The position numbers were made by a program, and so were the translations under genes. The notes below the pieces were generated by a model. It saw only the letters and a list, made by a program, of their open reading frames with translations, was not told the DNA's origin and made no database searches. DNA of 64,000 nucleotides from Legionella moravica DSM 19234 (lineage in GTDB: Bacteria > Pseudomonadota > Gammaproteobacteria > Legionellales > Legionellaceae), in assembly GCF_000423305.1 (NCBI RefSeq), contig NZ_KE383999.1, positions 62,001 through 126,000 on the forward strand, written 5' to 3'. Of this stretch, positions 57,478 to 64,000 are shown in pieces. Position 1 is the first letter of the stretch, and every line of letters begins with the position of its first letter.

Positions 57478-58999
57478 AGGGTTTATCTTACAACCAGGGA
57501 AATTGACCCTGAAGTCTATTAAATATGCTATTTCTAATGGGTTGCTTTGTTCCTTGTCGGATACCGCATTGGGTTTAATCGATGCGTCGCATCAGGCAGT
57601 AAAAAATGTTATTAAAGAGAAAAGAACAGTTTATGGAATTAATACGGGTTTCGGATCTTTGGCGAATCAGACTATTTCTAACGATCATTTAAAACAGTTG
57701 CAACGAAATATTGTCCTGTCCCATGCCTGTGGAACAGGTGAACTGCTTCCAGATAATGTGGTTGCATTGATCTTGCTGCTTAAAATTAATAATTTGGCCC
57801 AAGGCTATTCAGGAGTACGGATTGAAGTTGTTGAAGCATTGGTGCAACTTTATAATCATAAAGTGTATCCATGTATTCCGGCAAAGGGTTCTGTTGGTGC
57901 CTCTGGGGATTTAGTTCCTTTGGCGCATATGTCTTTACCTTTACTAGGCGAAGGCTTTGTACGGTACAAAGGTAAGAAAATCAGTGCTGTTGAAGGATTA
58001 AAAATTGCTGGATTAACTCCTATTGTATTGGAAGCTAAAGAAGGGTTGGCTTTGCTTAATGGCCTACAGGTGTCTACCGCGCTGGCGTTAATGGCATTAT
58101 TTACCTGTGAAACCCTTTTTGAAACCGCTGTTGTTGCGGGGGCCTTGTCTGTAGATGCTGCCAGTGGAAGTGATGTTCCTTTTGATGACAGAATTCATCA
58201 GGCTCGCGGTCATCAAGCGCAATCGCAAGTGGCTTCGATGTACCGCAGTTTATTATCTGGTAGTGAGATTCGGGAAGCGCATCGACTGTGCAATCGAGTA
58301 CAGGATCCCTATTCACTGCGCTGTCAGCCTCAAATTATGGGGGCAGTGCTTCATCAATTGCAGTTTGTAGGTTCTACGCTTCAGGTTGAAGCGAATGCTG
58401 TTTCAGATAATCCATTGGTTTTTGCTCAGGATGGCGACATATTATCAGGAGGAAATTTTCATGGTGAAATTATTGCCATGGCCGCAGATAATCTGGCTTT
58501 GGCTATTGCTGAAATGGGAGCAAATGCCGAAAGGCGGATTGCGTTGCTGATTGATAAGAATTTTAGCGGTTTACCGGCGTTTTTAGTCAAAGAAAGTGGG
58601 TTGAATTCTGGTTTTATGATAGCTCATGTTACCGCAGCGTCCTGCGCAAGCGATAATAAAGCACTGGCTCATCCTCATTCAGTAGACAGCATCCCAACAT
58701 CTGCAAATCAGGAGGATCATGTCTCCATGGCTACCAGTGCCGCTCGTCGCTTGTATGAAATGAACGATAATACCGCAACCATCCTTGCTATTGAGTTGCT
58801 TGCTGCATGTCAGGGACTGGAGTTTCATAAGCCATTAAAAACGTCTCCTCAGTTGTATAAAATATATCGTAAAATAAGGGACGATATAGCTCCTTACGAT
58901 AAAGACCGATATTTTGCGCCTGACATTGCGAAAATAAAACACAGGATTCTTGCTGAAGACTTTACTTTACCTAATTTGAATGTTGAAACTATAGGATAA
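57470..58999 (+). CDS. hutH: Histidine ammonia-lyase
   Basis: 509 residues, the normal length. The residues that form the MIO prosthetic group are Ala144-Ser145-Gly146 in [15 protein letters not shown]. Family text: [27 protein letters not shown] and [18 protein letters not shown]. It deaminates histidine to urocanate. Only hutU and hutH are here; hutI and a final hut enzyme are not in the window. Confidence 0.97.
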   Translation: MSEGFILQPGKLTLKSIKYAISNGLLCSLSDTALGLIDASHQAVKNVIKEKRTVYGINTGFGSLANQTISNDHLKQLQRNIVLSHACGTGELLPDNVVALILLLKINNLAQGYSGVRIEVVEALVQLYNHKVYPCIPAKGSVGASGDLVPLAHMSLPLLGEGFVRYKGKKISAVEGLKIAGLTPIVLEAKEGLALLNGLQVSTALALMALFTCETLFETAVVAGALSVDAASGSDVPFDDRIHQARGHQAQSQVASMYRSLLSGSEIREAHRLCNRVQDPYSLRCQPQIMGAVLHQLQFVGSTLQVEANAVSDNPLVFAQDGDILSGGNFHGEIIAMAADNLALAIAEMGANAERRIALLIDKNFSGLPAFLVKESGLNSGFMIAHVTAASCASDNKALAHPHSVDSIPTSANQEDHVSMATSAARRLYEMNDNTATILAIELLAACQGLEFHKPLKTSPQLYKIYRKIRDDIAPYDKDRYFAPDIAKIKHRILAEDFTLPNLNVETIG

Positions 59000-59010
59000 G
59001 GCCCGATAAT

Positions 59011-60414
59011 ATGGACTTAAATTCTCAATTCAAAGCGTTGGCGGATGAGCACCAATTAAATCCTTATCCTTCAGTGCAGGATAGAAAAAAAAATTTGGTG
59101 GCCATCAAAAAGGTCTTACAGACTGAAGCCTATGCTATTGCTGAAGCAATAAACAAAGACTTTACCCATAGGGCCGTGGAGGAAACCTTATTTCTGGAAA
59201 TTTTCCCTACAATCAATGCCATTAATTATTGTTTAAAAAAAATGAAGCGTTGGATGAAAAAGCGCCGAAGAGAGGTGTCCTGGCTTTTGTTTCCCGCTTC
59301 TGCTTATACAGTGCCTCAACCCCTAGGCGTTATAGGCAATCTGGTACCCTGGAATTACCCGCTCTATCTTTCAATAGTCCCAGCCGTTTACGCTTTGGCT
59401 GCGGGTAATCGAGTCATGATTAAAATGTCTGAGCTGTCCAATAATACGGGATTAGTACTTCAATCGATTGTTCGCACAGCAGGCTTGGATCACTACGTAC
59501 AGATTGTTACGGGTGATGTTGAGGTTTCCAAACAATTCTCAACTTTACCTTTTGGGCATTTAATGTTTACTGGATCGACCGCGGTTGGAAAATTGGTTAT
59601 GAAATCCGCAAGTGACCATCTGACACCGATAACACTGGAGCTAGGCGGTAAATCACCTGCTCTCTTGTCTTCCACAATGAATAAAAAATACTTTAATCGA
59701 TTGTTCATGGGGAAATTGTTTAATTCAGCTCAAACCTGTATTGCTCCTGATTATCTGTTAGTCCCGGAGGGTTGGGAAAGGATTGTTGAAGAAGAGTTCA
59801 ATAAATTTATTCAAAAGCATTACCCTGATTTGATGAATAATGACAATTATTCCAATATTATTAATGACAACCATAAGTTACGCTTACTGGATTTAGTTAA
59901 AGATGCTCGAGCAAAAGGTGCTCGAGTTGTCGAGTTTGGTGAGTTAAAAGACAGTTCAAATAAACTTCCAGTATTTTTGATATTTGATGTCACTTCCGAT
60001 ATGAAGATCATGCAGGAGGAAATTTTTGGCCCTATTTTGCCGGTGCTTGGTTATAAAACGTTTAGGGATGCAGTAGCCGTTATTAACACGCTACCCAATC
60101 CCTTAGCGCTTTATTACTTTGGGGAAGACACTCTTGAGAAGAAGATGGTTCAAACCCGAACGTTGTCGGGTGCTTTAACGATTAATGATACGCTAATGCA
60201 TATAGCCGTTGACGATTTACCCTTTGGCGGTGTGGGTTCTAGTGGAATGGGGCAATACCATGGGCAAGAGGGTTTTGATGCCTTTTCTAAATTAAAGCCA
60301 GTATTGGTAAAAGGAGCTTTTTCGCCAGGAGTTTTTTTGTACCCACCCTATGGAGCATTGATGCGTTTCTTTTTGGCCTATATTGCTGGAATCAAAATAA
60401 GGAAGAGTTCATGA
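59011..60414 (+). CDS. Class 3-like aldehyde dehydrogenase (coniferyl-aldehyde dehydrogenase type)
   Basis: 467 residues. No N-terminal signal. The Rossmann part has GVIGNLVPWNYPLYLSIVPAVYALAAGN and [12 protein letters not shown]; catalytic Glu in LELGGKSPAL, Cys in SAQTCIAPDY, and EEIFGPILPVL. The C-terminal tail is basic/hydrophobic (YGALMRFFLAYIAGIKIRK), like class 3 enzymes that associate with membranes and act on fatty or aromatic aldehydes. It lies 11 bases after hutH and overlaps the SDR by 4 bases. Confidence 0.9.
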   Translation: MDLNSQFKALADEHQLNPYPSVQDRKKNLVAIKKVLQTEAYAIAEAINKDFTHRAVEETLFLEIFPTINAINYCLKKMKRWMKKRRREVSWLLFPASAYTVPQPLGVIGNLVPWNYPLYLSIVPAVYALAAGNRVMIKMSELSNNTGLVLQSIVRTAGLDHYVQIVTGDVEVSKQFSTLPFGHLMFTGSTAVGKLVMKSASDHLTPITLELGGKSPALLSSTMNKKYFNRLFMGKLFNSAQTCIAPDYLLVPEGWERIVEEEFNKFIQKHYPDLMNNDNYSNIINDNHKLRLLDLVKDARAKGARVVEFGELKDSSNKLPVFLIFDVTSDMKIMQEEIFGPILPVLGYKTFRDAVAVINTLPNPLALYYFGEDTLEKKMVQTRTLSGALTINDTLMHIAVDDLPFGGVGSSGMGQYHGQEGFDAFSKLKPVLVKGAFSPGVFLYPPYGALMRFFLAYIAGIKIRKSS

Positions 60415-61217
60415 GCAAAGTAATTTTTATTACCGGCGGCAGTAGAGGAATAGGTCGAGCAATTGCTTTAAAATGCGCTGCTGAAAAAGCACGTGTTGTC
60501 ATCGCTGCTAAAACAGCGGAACCGCATCCTAAACTTGAAGGGACTATTTATACTGTTGCAAAAGAGATAGAAGAACTAGGTGGACAAGCATTACCTCTAA
60601 TGGTTGATGTGCGTGATGAGTCTCAGATTCAACAAGCGATAAATAAAACCATAGACACTTTTGGCAGGCTGGATGTATTGATTAATAATGCGAGTGCGAT
60701 CAGTTTAAGCGATACACTGAATACTCCGATGAAGCGTTATGACTTAATGCAGGAGGTCAATACCAGAGCAACTTTTGCATGCTCTCAGGCAGCTATACCT
60801 CATTTGTTAAAAAGTCCTAACCCTCATATTTTAACCTTATCTCCTCCGTTGAATATGGACAGAAAATGGTTTGCATCACATTTGGCATATACTCTTAGTA
60901 AATACGGTATGAGCATGTGTACTATGGGTTTGTCTGAGGAGTTCAGAGAGGCGGGAATTGCAGTCAATTCTCTATGGCCAAGAACAACTATTGCTACAGA
61001 TGCCATAAGAGTTCATTTTCCCAAGGAACTCTATATGGCTAGCCGTAAGCCCGAGATTATGGCGGATGCAGCTTATTGGATTATGAATCAACCCTCGAAA
61101 TCTCTGACTGGAAATTTATTTATTGATGAAGATGTTTTAAAACGTGCTGGTGTAACTGATTTTTCTTGTTATGCTATGCAGCCTGACTTGGAACTTTGTA
61201 CTGATTTATTCTTATGA
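60411..61217 (+). CDS. Short-chain dehydrogenase/reductase, HSDL2-like
   Basis: 268 residues. [12 protein letters not shown] is the NAD(P)-binding glycine motif and NNASAISL the NNAG equivalent; YTLSK is the catalytic Tyr-x-x-x-Lys, and Ser in LTLSPP the third residue. The pattern with [31 protein letters not shown] and [18 protein letters not shown] is that of human HSDL2-type SDRs, linked to fatty-acid metabolism. It overlaps the neighbouring genes by 4 bases on each side. Confidence 0.9.
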   Translation: MSKVIFITGGSRGIGRAIALKCAAEKARVVIAAKTAEPHPKLEGTIYTVAKEIEELGGQALPLMVDVRDESQIQQAINKTIDTFGRLDVLINNASAISLSDTLNTPMKRYDLMQEVNTRATFACSQAAIPHLLKSPNPHILTLSPPLNMDRKWFASHLAYTLSKYGMSMCTMGLSEEFREAGIAVNSLWPRTTIATDAIRVHFPKELYMASRKPEIMADAAYWIMNQPSKSLTGNLFIDEDVLKRAGVTDFSCYAMQPDLELCTDLFL

Positions 61218-61645
61218 TAGTTGAAATATATACAGATGGTGCTTGTAAAGGAAATCCTGGCCCTGGCGGATGGGGTGTGTTACTCCGATATCAGGGGGTT
61301 GAACGTACGCTCCACGGTGGGGAAGCTCACACCACAAATAATCGAATGGAGCTAATGGCAGCAATTAAAGGACTGGAATCATTAAAGCGTCCTTGTGAAG
61401 TCGATTTATATACTGACTCTAAATACGTCCAGCAGGGCATGAAGGAATGGTTAGCGTCCTGGAAAAAAAATGGCTGGCGTAATTCAAAAAAAGAACCCGT
61501 AAAAAATGCCGATCTCTGGATGTCGCTAGACAAACTCGCTTCCACTCATAAAGTAAACTGGCATTGGGTTAAGGGGCATTCAGGTCATTTGGAAAATGAT
61601 TTGGTTGATGCCTTAGCGAACCAGGGAATTACTGAATTAACCTGA
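61214..61645 (+). CDS. rnhA: Ribonuclease HI
   Basis: 143 residues. Catalytic residues are readable: Asp8 in [16 protein letters not shown], Glu in [10 protein letters not shown], Asp in [10 protein letters not shown], His in KGHSGH. It cuts RNA in RNA-DNA hybrids. It is in an ATGA overlap with the SDR and 12 bases upstream of dnaQ, so its transcript likely starts upstream in the metabolic genes. Confidence 0.97.
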   Translation: MIVEIYTDGACKGNPGPGGWGVLLRYQGVERTLHGGEAHTTNNRMELMAAIKGLESLKRPCEVDLYTDSKYVQQGMKEWLASWKKNGWRNSKKEPVKNADLWMSLDKLASTHKVNWHWVKGHSGHLENDLVDALANQGITELT

Positions 61646-61657
61646 TAGGGTGGATCA

Positions 61658-62362
61658 ATGAGGCAAATAATATTAGATACAGAAACAACCGGTATAGGGC
61701 CTGAACAAGGACATCGAGTTATTGAAATTGGCTGTGTTGAATTAATTGATCGTAAACTAACTGGTAGGCATTATCACGTTTATCTGAATCCTGAGCGGGA
61801 AGTGGATGAAGGCGCTTTTCGTGTACATGGCATCAGCAATGAGTTTTTACAGGATAAGCCCCTGTTTAAAGATGTAGTTTCCGAGTTTCTTCAATTTGTA
61901 GGTGGTGCTGAATTAGTGATACACAACGCACCCTTTGATGTTGGATTCCTTAATTCTGAATTGAAACACGTCCATTGGAAGAAAAAATTAGAAGAGTATT
62001 GCGATATTTTTGATACTTTGGAGTTGGCGAGAGAGAAGCATCCGGGGCAGCGTAACAGCCTTGATGCGCTTTGCAAACGGTACAGTATTGATAACTCAAA
62101 CCGGCAGTTACACGGAGCATTGTTGGACGCCGAAATCCTGGCGTTTGTATATCTGGCCATGACGGGAGGTCAAACCAGTTTATTTTCAGAGTCAGAAGCG
62201 GTGACCAGTAACTTAAACAATAATGTCAATGAGCTCGCTGCATTATGTTTGGCGAATCCCATTGTAGTCATGGCTAGTGATGAGGAGCTTGTGGCGCATC
62301 ATGATTTTGTGAATTTTTTGGCAAAGAAATCAGGTGTGAATCATTGGAATGATGAAACTTAA
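61658..62362 (+). CDS. dnaQ: DNA polymerase III epsilon subunit (proofreading exonuclease)
   Basis: 234 residues. Exo I motif LDTETTGIG with Asp7 and Glu9, Exo II HNAPFDVGFLN, Exo III HGALLDAEILA. The C-terminal part, which binds the alpha subunit, is short but present. rnhA and dnaQ are neighbours in E. coli too, though divergent there; here they run the same way. Confidence 0.97.
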   Translation: MRQIILDTETTGIGPEQGHRVIEIGCVELIDRKLTGRHYHVYLNPEREVDEGAFRVHGISNEFLQDKPLFKDVVSEFLQFVGGAELVIHNAPFDVGFLNSELKHVHWKKKLEEYCDIFDTLELAREKHPGQRNSLDALCKRYSIDNSNRQLHGALLDAEILAFVYLAMTGGQTSLFSESEAVTSNLNNNVNELAALCLANPIVVMASDEELVAHHDFVNFLAKKSGVNHWNDET

Positions 62363-62492
62363 TATTAAACGCCAAACAAGCGTTATGCCTGATGATAGAT
62401 ATCCAATATACAAATTAAAACGGATTATTTTGAGCTAGAAGCCAACCGGCATTTACTAATTAGTGCGGGCTGGCTGCATGTTGAATTTTCTT

Positions 62493-62873
62493 TTAATTTT
62501 TAGGAACCAAATATTTTTCGGCGAAATCTTTACCGATACATTCACCCAATGATCTACCCCAGACCGCAGCGCTTTCACTGTTAATTTTATCCGGCATGCT
62601 ACCATAAAGTTCATTTTGGCATTTATTAGTGCTTTCGGGTATTAGTGTGACGCATTGCTCATAAGTCATTTTGATTTCATCAAATCGTTTTTTCAAATCA
62701 GCATCCTGTATAAATCCTTTACAGATAAGATCCGGTAGTAAAGGAGCCATTGAGCTTAGCCAGCTATCTTTTGGCATCTCATTAGGACTGGAAGTATCCT
62801 CCGCATTGGATACAAAAGGGATTAATGCACTGCTTAAGGCTATGGTTGTTGCGAGAAGCAATTTCCTTGTCAT
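62493..62873 (-). CDS. Small secreted cysteine-containing protein, unknown function
   Basis: 126 residues; AAGGAT precedes the ATG. A signal peptide ends near residue 24 (PFVSNA). The mature part holds four cysteines (LICKGF, YEQCVT, NKCQNE, GECIGK), likely two disulfides, and is helical and charged. I do not recognise a family; the look is of Legionella-specific periplasmic or exported proteins. A type II substrate is possible in view of the signal peptide, but this is only inference. Confidence 0.75.
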   Translation of the reverse strand: MTRKLLLATTIALSSALIPFVSNAEDTSSPNEMPKDSWLSSMAPLLPDLICKGFIQDADLKKRFDEIKMTYEQCVTLIPESTNKCQNELYGSMPDKINSESAAVWGRSLGECIGKDFAEKYLVPKN

Positions 62874-63339
62874 GATGAATTATCCTTTTTTGGGGTCTCA
62901 AATATATATTAGGACAAAATATTCTAATTTGCCTGTAAAAACAGCAATATGAGTTGAATAAATTAGGCAGCCTCATCACTTCTGGATTTATTAGGGGCTG
63001 TTGACATTTCATTATATTCAAGCCTACTTTCCGCGACTTGTTCGCGGAATCCATAGATTTTGCGCAAAACAAGAATATATTGCGCCTTTAAAGATTGAAT
63101 TGGATCCCGCGAACAAGTCGCGGGACGTCGAAACTTGAATTGTCAACAGACCCTAAATTGAACAAGATGCTTTATCGATTTAGCTTGAACAAATTAAAGG
63201 GAACTCACCACCCGACAGGAGAACCAAGCTCTTGCTGTGTTCCGGGAAGGGATGACGTGGTGGGAAGATCCAATTGAAGTTTGATTTGTTTAAAATTTCA
63301 ACTAAAATTGAAGTTGATGGAAATGAAATAGGAATAATC
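62874..63339. other. Intergenic region with a MITE-like element
   Basis: 466 bases between the divergent small secreted protein and the L,D-transpeptidase. It contains the family-B repeat at 62991-63156. The part after it, 63157-63339, has no clear gene; the coding frame of the transpeptidase is open back to 63274. Confidence 0.6.
62991..63156. repeat. MITE-like palindromic repeat, family B, full copy
   Basis: 166 bases with terminal inverted repeats TTAGGGGCTGTTGACA at the left and, inverted, TTAGGGTCTGTTGACA at the right (one mismatch), so TA flanks both outer edges. Near each end it has a matching inner palindrome, CCGCGACTTGTTCGCGG and its complement CCGCGAACAAGTCGCGG. No coding capacity. 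Related ends are at 30885-30900, 36123-36135, 43355-43444 and 63911-63926. Confidence 0.8.
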
Positions 63340-63813
63340 ATGGAAAAGTCCAACTTTCGTCTAATGTTTTTAGTGCGGTTTTTGTTTCTTTCAATTATAG
63401 GTTTCATGTATCACTCCGCTTATTCGGCAGGTAATACGTTCATTTTTAATCCTAATACACTGACCTGGAAAGCCATCAATGAAAATGGCAAAGTAGTACG
63501 CACAGGCAGAGGTTCCGGGGGTAAAAGCTATTGTCCTGATATTCGCAGAGGGTGTAAAACTCCCTCAGGTGTTTACCGAATCATCAGTAAAGGTGGACCG
63601 GGATGTAAATCCAGTAGATATCCGGTTGGAGGTGGTGGTGCACCGATGCCTTATTGCATGTTTTTTAGTAAGTACTATGCCGTACATGGGTCATATGATG
63701 TACCTAATTATAATGCAAGCCATGGATGCGTCCGCGTGAAGCCTAATGATGCTTATTGGTTAAGTCATAATTTTATGAAAATTGGGACGAAGGTAATCAT
63801 CAAACCCTATTGA
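63340..63813 (+). CDS. EnhA-like L,D-transpeptidase, short form
   Basis: 157 residues from the ATG at 63340; the frame is open to 63274, but only this start gives a signal peptide (RLMFLVRFLFLSIIGFMYHSAYSA). The YkuD domain has His116 in VHGSYDVPNY and nucleophile Cys130 in ASHGCVRV. It shares HGSYDVPxYxASHGCVR and the PxPYCMxF block with the protein at 12724-13458 but lacks the LysM-like part. Probable periplasmic peptidoglycan crosslinking or lipoprotein attachment. Confidence 0.88.
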   Translation: MEKSNFRLMFLVRFLFLSIIGFMYHSAYSAGNTFIFNPNTLTWKAINENGKVVRTGRGSGGKSYCPDIRRGCKTPSGVYRIISKGGPGCKSSRYPVGGGGAPMPYCMFFSKYYAVHGSYDVPNYNASHGCVRVKPNDAYWLSHNFMKIGTKVIIKPY

Positions 63814-63845
63814 TGAGTGCACATGGACGTATTTTCGTTGTAAAA

Positions 63846-63885
63846 TTAAAAGCCACTTTCCATATTTCTGGAAGTGGCTTTTATC
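63846..63885. terminator. Bidirectional rho-independent terminator
   Basis: AAAAGCCACTTTCCA (63848-63862) faces TGGAAGTGGCTTTT with one bulged base around a short loop, and a T run follows on the plus strand and the A run gives one on the minus strand. It ends the L,D-transpeptidase gene and may end erpA, which comes from the right. Confidence 0.85.
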
Positions 63886-63910
63886 ATTGAATCCAGGGTG
63901 TGGAGGCAGT

Positions 63911-63926
63911 TGTTAACAGGCCCTAA
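63911..63926. repeat. Solo end of repeat family B at the erpA stop
   Basis: TGTTAACAGGCCCTAA is, on the minus strand, TTAGGGCCTGTTAACA, two changes from the family-B end. No opposite end is visible before 63813. The TAG inside it is the stop codon of erpA. Confidence 0.5.
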
Positions 63927-64000
63927 TCTTCATCATCCATACTGAATGACGAGCCGCATCCGCAGGTTGTTTTTGCGTTGGGATTGCGAATGACGAATTG
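63923..64000 (-). CDS. erpA: Iron-sulfur cluster insertion protein ErpA, C-terminal end
   Basis: Only the last 25 codons are in the window; the frame is open to the right edge. The text FVIRNPNAKTTCGCGSSFSMDDED has the A-type carrier C-terminal CGCG motif and is closer to ErpA (FVVTNPNAKSTCGCGSSFS) than to IscA. ErpA hands Fe-S clusters to target proteins such as IspG. The tail MDDED is longer than in E. coli, and the TAG stop lies in a repeat end. Confidence 0.9.
   Translation of the reverse strand, partial: QFVIRNPNAKTTCGCGSSFSMDDED

Noticed and set aside
1-64000. CRISPR array or cas genes, restriction or toxin-antitoxin modules, rRNA genes
   Set aside because: No regularly spaced direct repeats and no proteins of these families were found. 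The only repeats are the palindromic intergenic elements listed.

Overview
The window reads as chromosome of Legionella, most probably L. pneumophila. The evidence is a 475-residue FlaA-type flagellin in a flaA-flaG-fliD-fliS cluster, split Lsp type II secretion loci (lspD at the left edge, lspFGHIJK at 36.3-40.4 kb), two EnhA-like L,D-transpeptidases, a Sel1-repeat (EnhC/LpnE-type) secreted protein, and AT-rich genes with features of Dot/Icm effectors. Identification is by reading translated motifs only; no database search was possible.

Layout. 1-1.3 kb: N-terminal part of the secretin LspD (minus strand), then an elongator tRNA-Met. 1.7-6.6 kb: an accessory block with two large, probably effector-type proteins, one a class-I glutamine-amidotransferase-like (C26) protein with a C-terminal membrane hairpin, the other a coiled-coil protein with widely separated His and Asn-Cys motifs that suggest a permuted papain-like thiol hydrolase. 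6.7-12.5 kb (minus): MFS transporter, miaB, rluD, pgeF and degQ, tightly packed. 12.7-17.7 kb: EnhA-like L,D-transpeptidase and the flagellar fliS-fliD-flaG-flaA set, with a near-perfect FliA (sigma-28) promoter before flaA. 18.0-21.5 kb (plus): accD, folC, a DedD-like SPOR protein, cvpA. 21.5-27.7 kb (minus): lnt, leuS, lptE, holA, nadD. 27.9-34.5 kb (plus): two probable lysine-catabolism enzymes, then a FadN/FadA-type beta-oxidation pair. 35.0-36.1 kb: Sel1-repeat protein. 36.3-40.4 kb (minus): lspFGHIJK. 40.5-46.6 kb (plus): glnA, a DUF4124 protein, yaaA, a PLP enzyme, and htpG with a heat-shock-like promoter. 47-49.5 kb (minus): fis, lpxB and a Gfo/Idh/MocA oxidoreductase that may be GnnA of 2,3-diamino lipid A synthesis. 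49.6-55.6 kb: rnhB, then rsfS-rlmH-mrdA-rodA and a POT peptide transporter (minus). 55.8-62.4 kb (plus): hutU, hutH, an aldehyde dehydrogenase, an SDR, rnhA, dnaQ. 62.5-64 kb: a small secreted cysteine-containing protein, a MITE-like repeat, a second EnhA-like transpeptidase, and the C-terminus of ErpA.

Two families of short palindromic, MITE-like repeats occur between genes. Several of their ends coincide with the stop codon of the neighbouring gene (fliS, sel1 gene, yaaA, erpA). Functionally the window combines envelope assembly (mrdA/rodA, lnt, lptE, lpxB, DedD, two L,D-transpeptidases, degQ), type II secretion, flagellar filament formation, amino-acid and fatty-acid use (histidine, lysine, peptides, beta-oxidation), and the two effector candidates near the tRNA.
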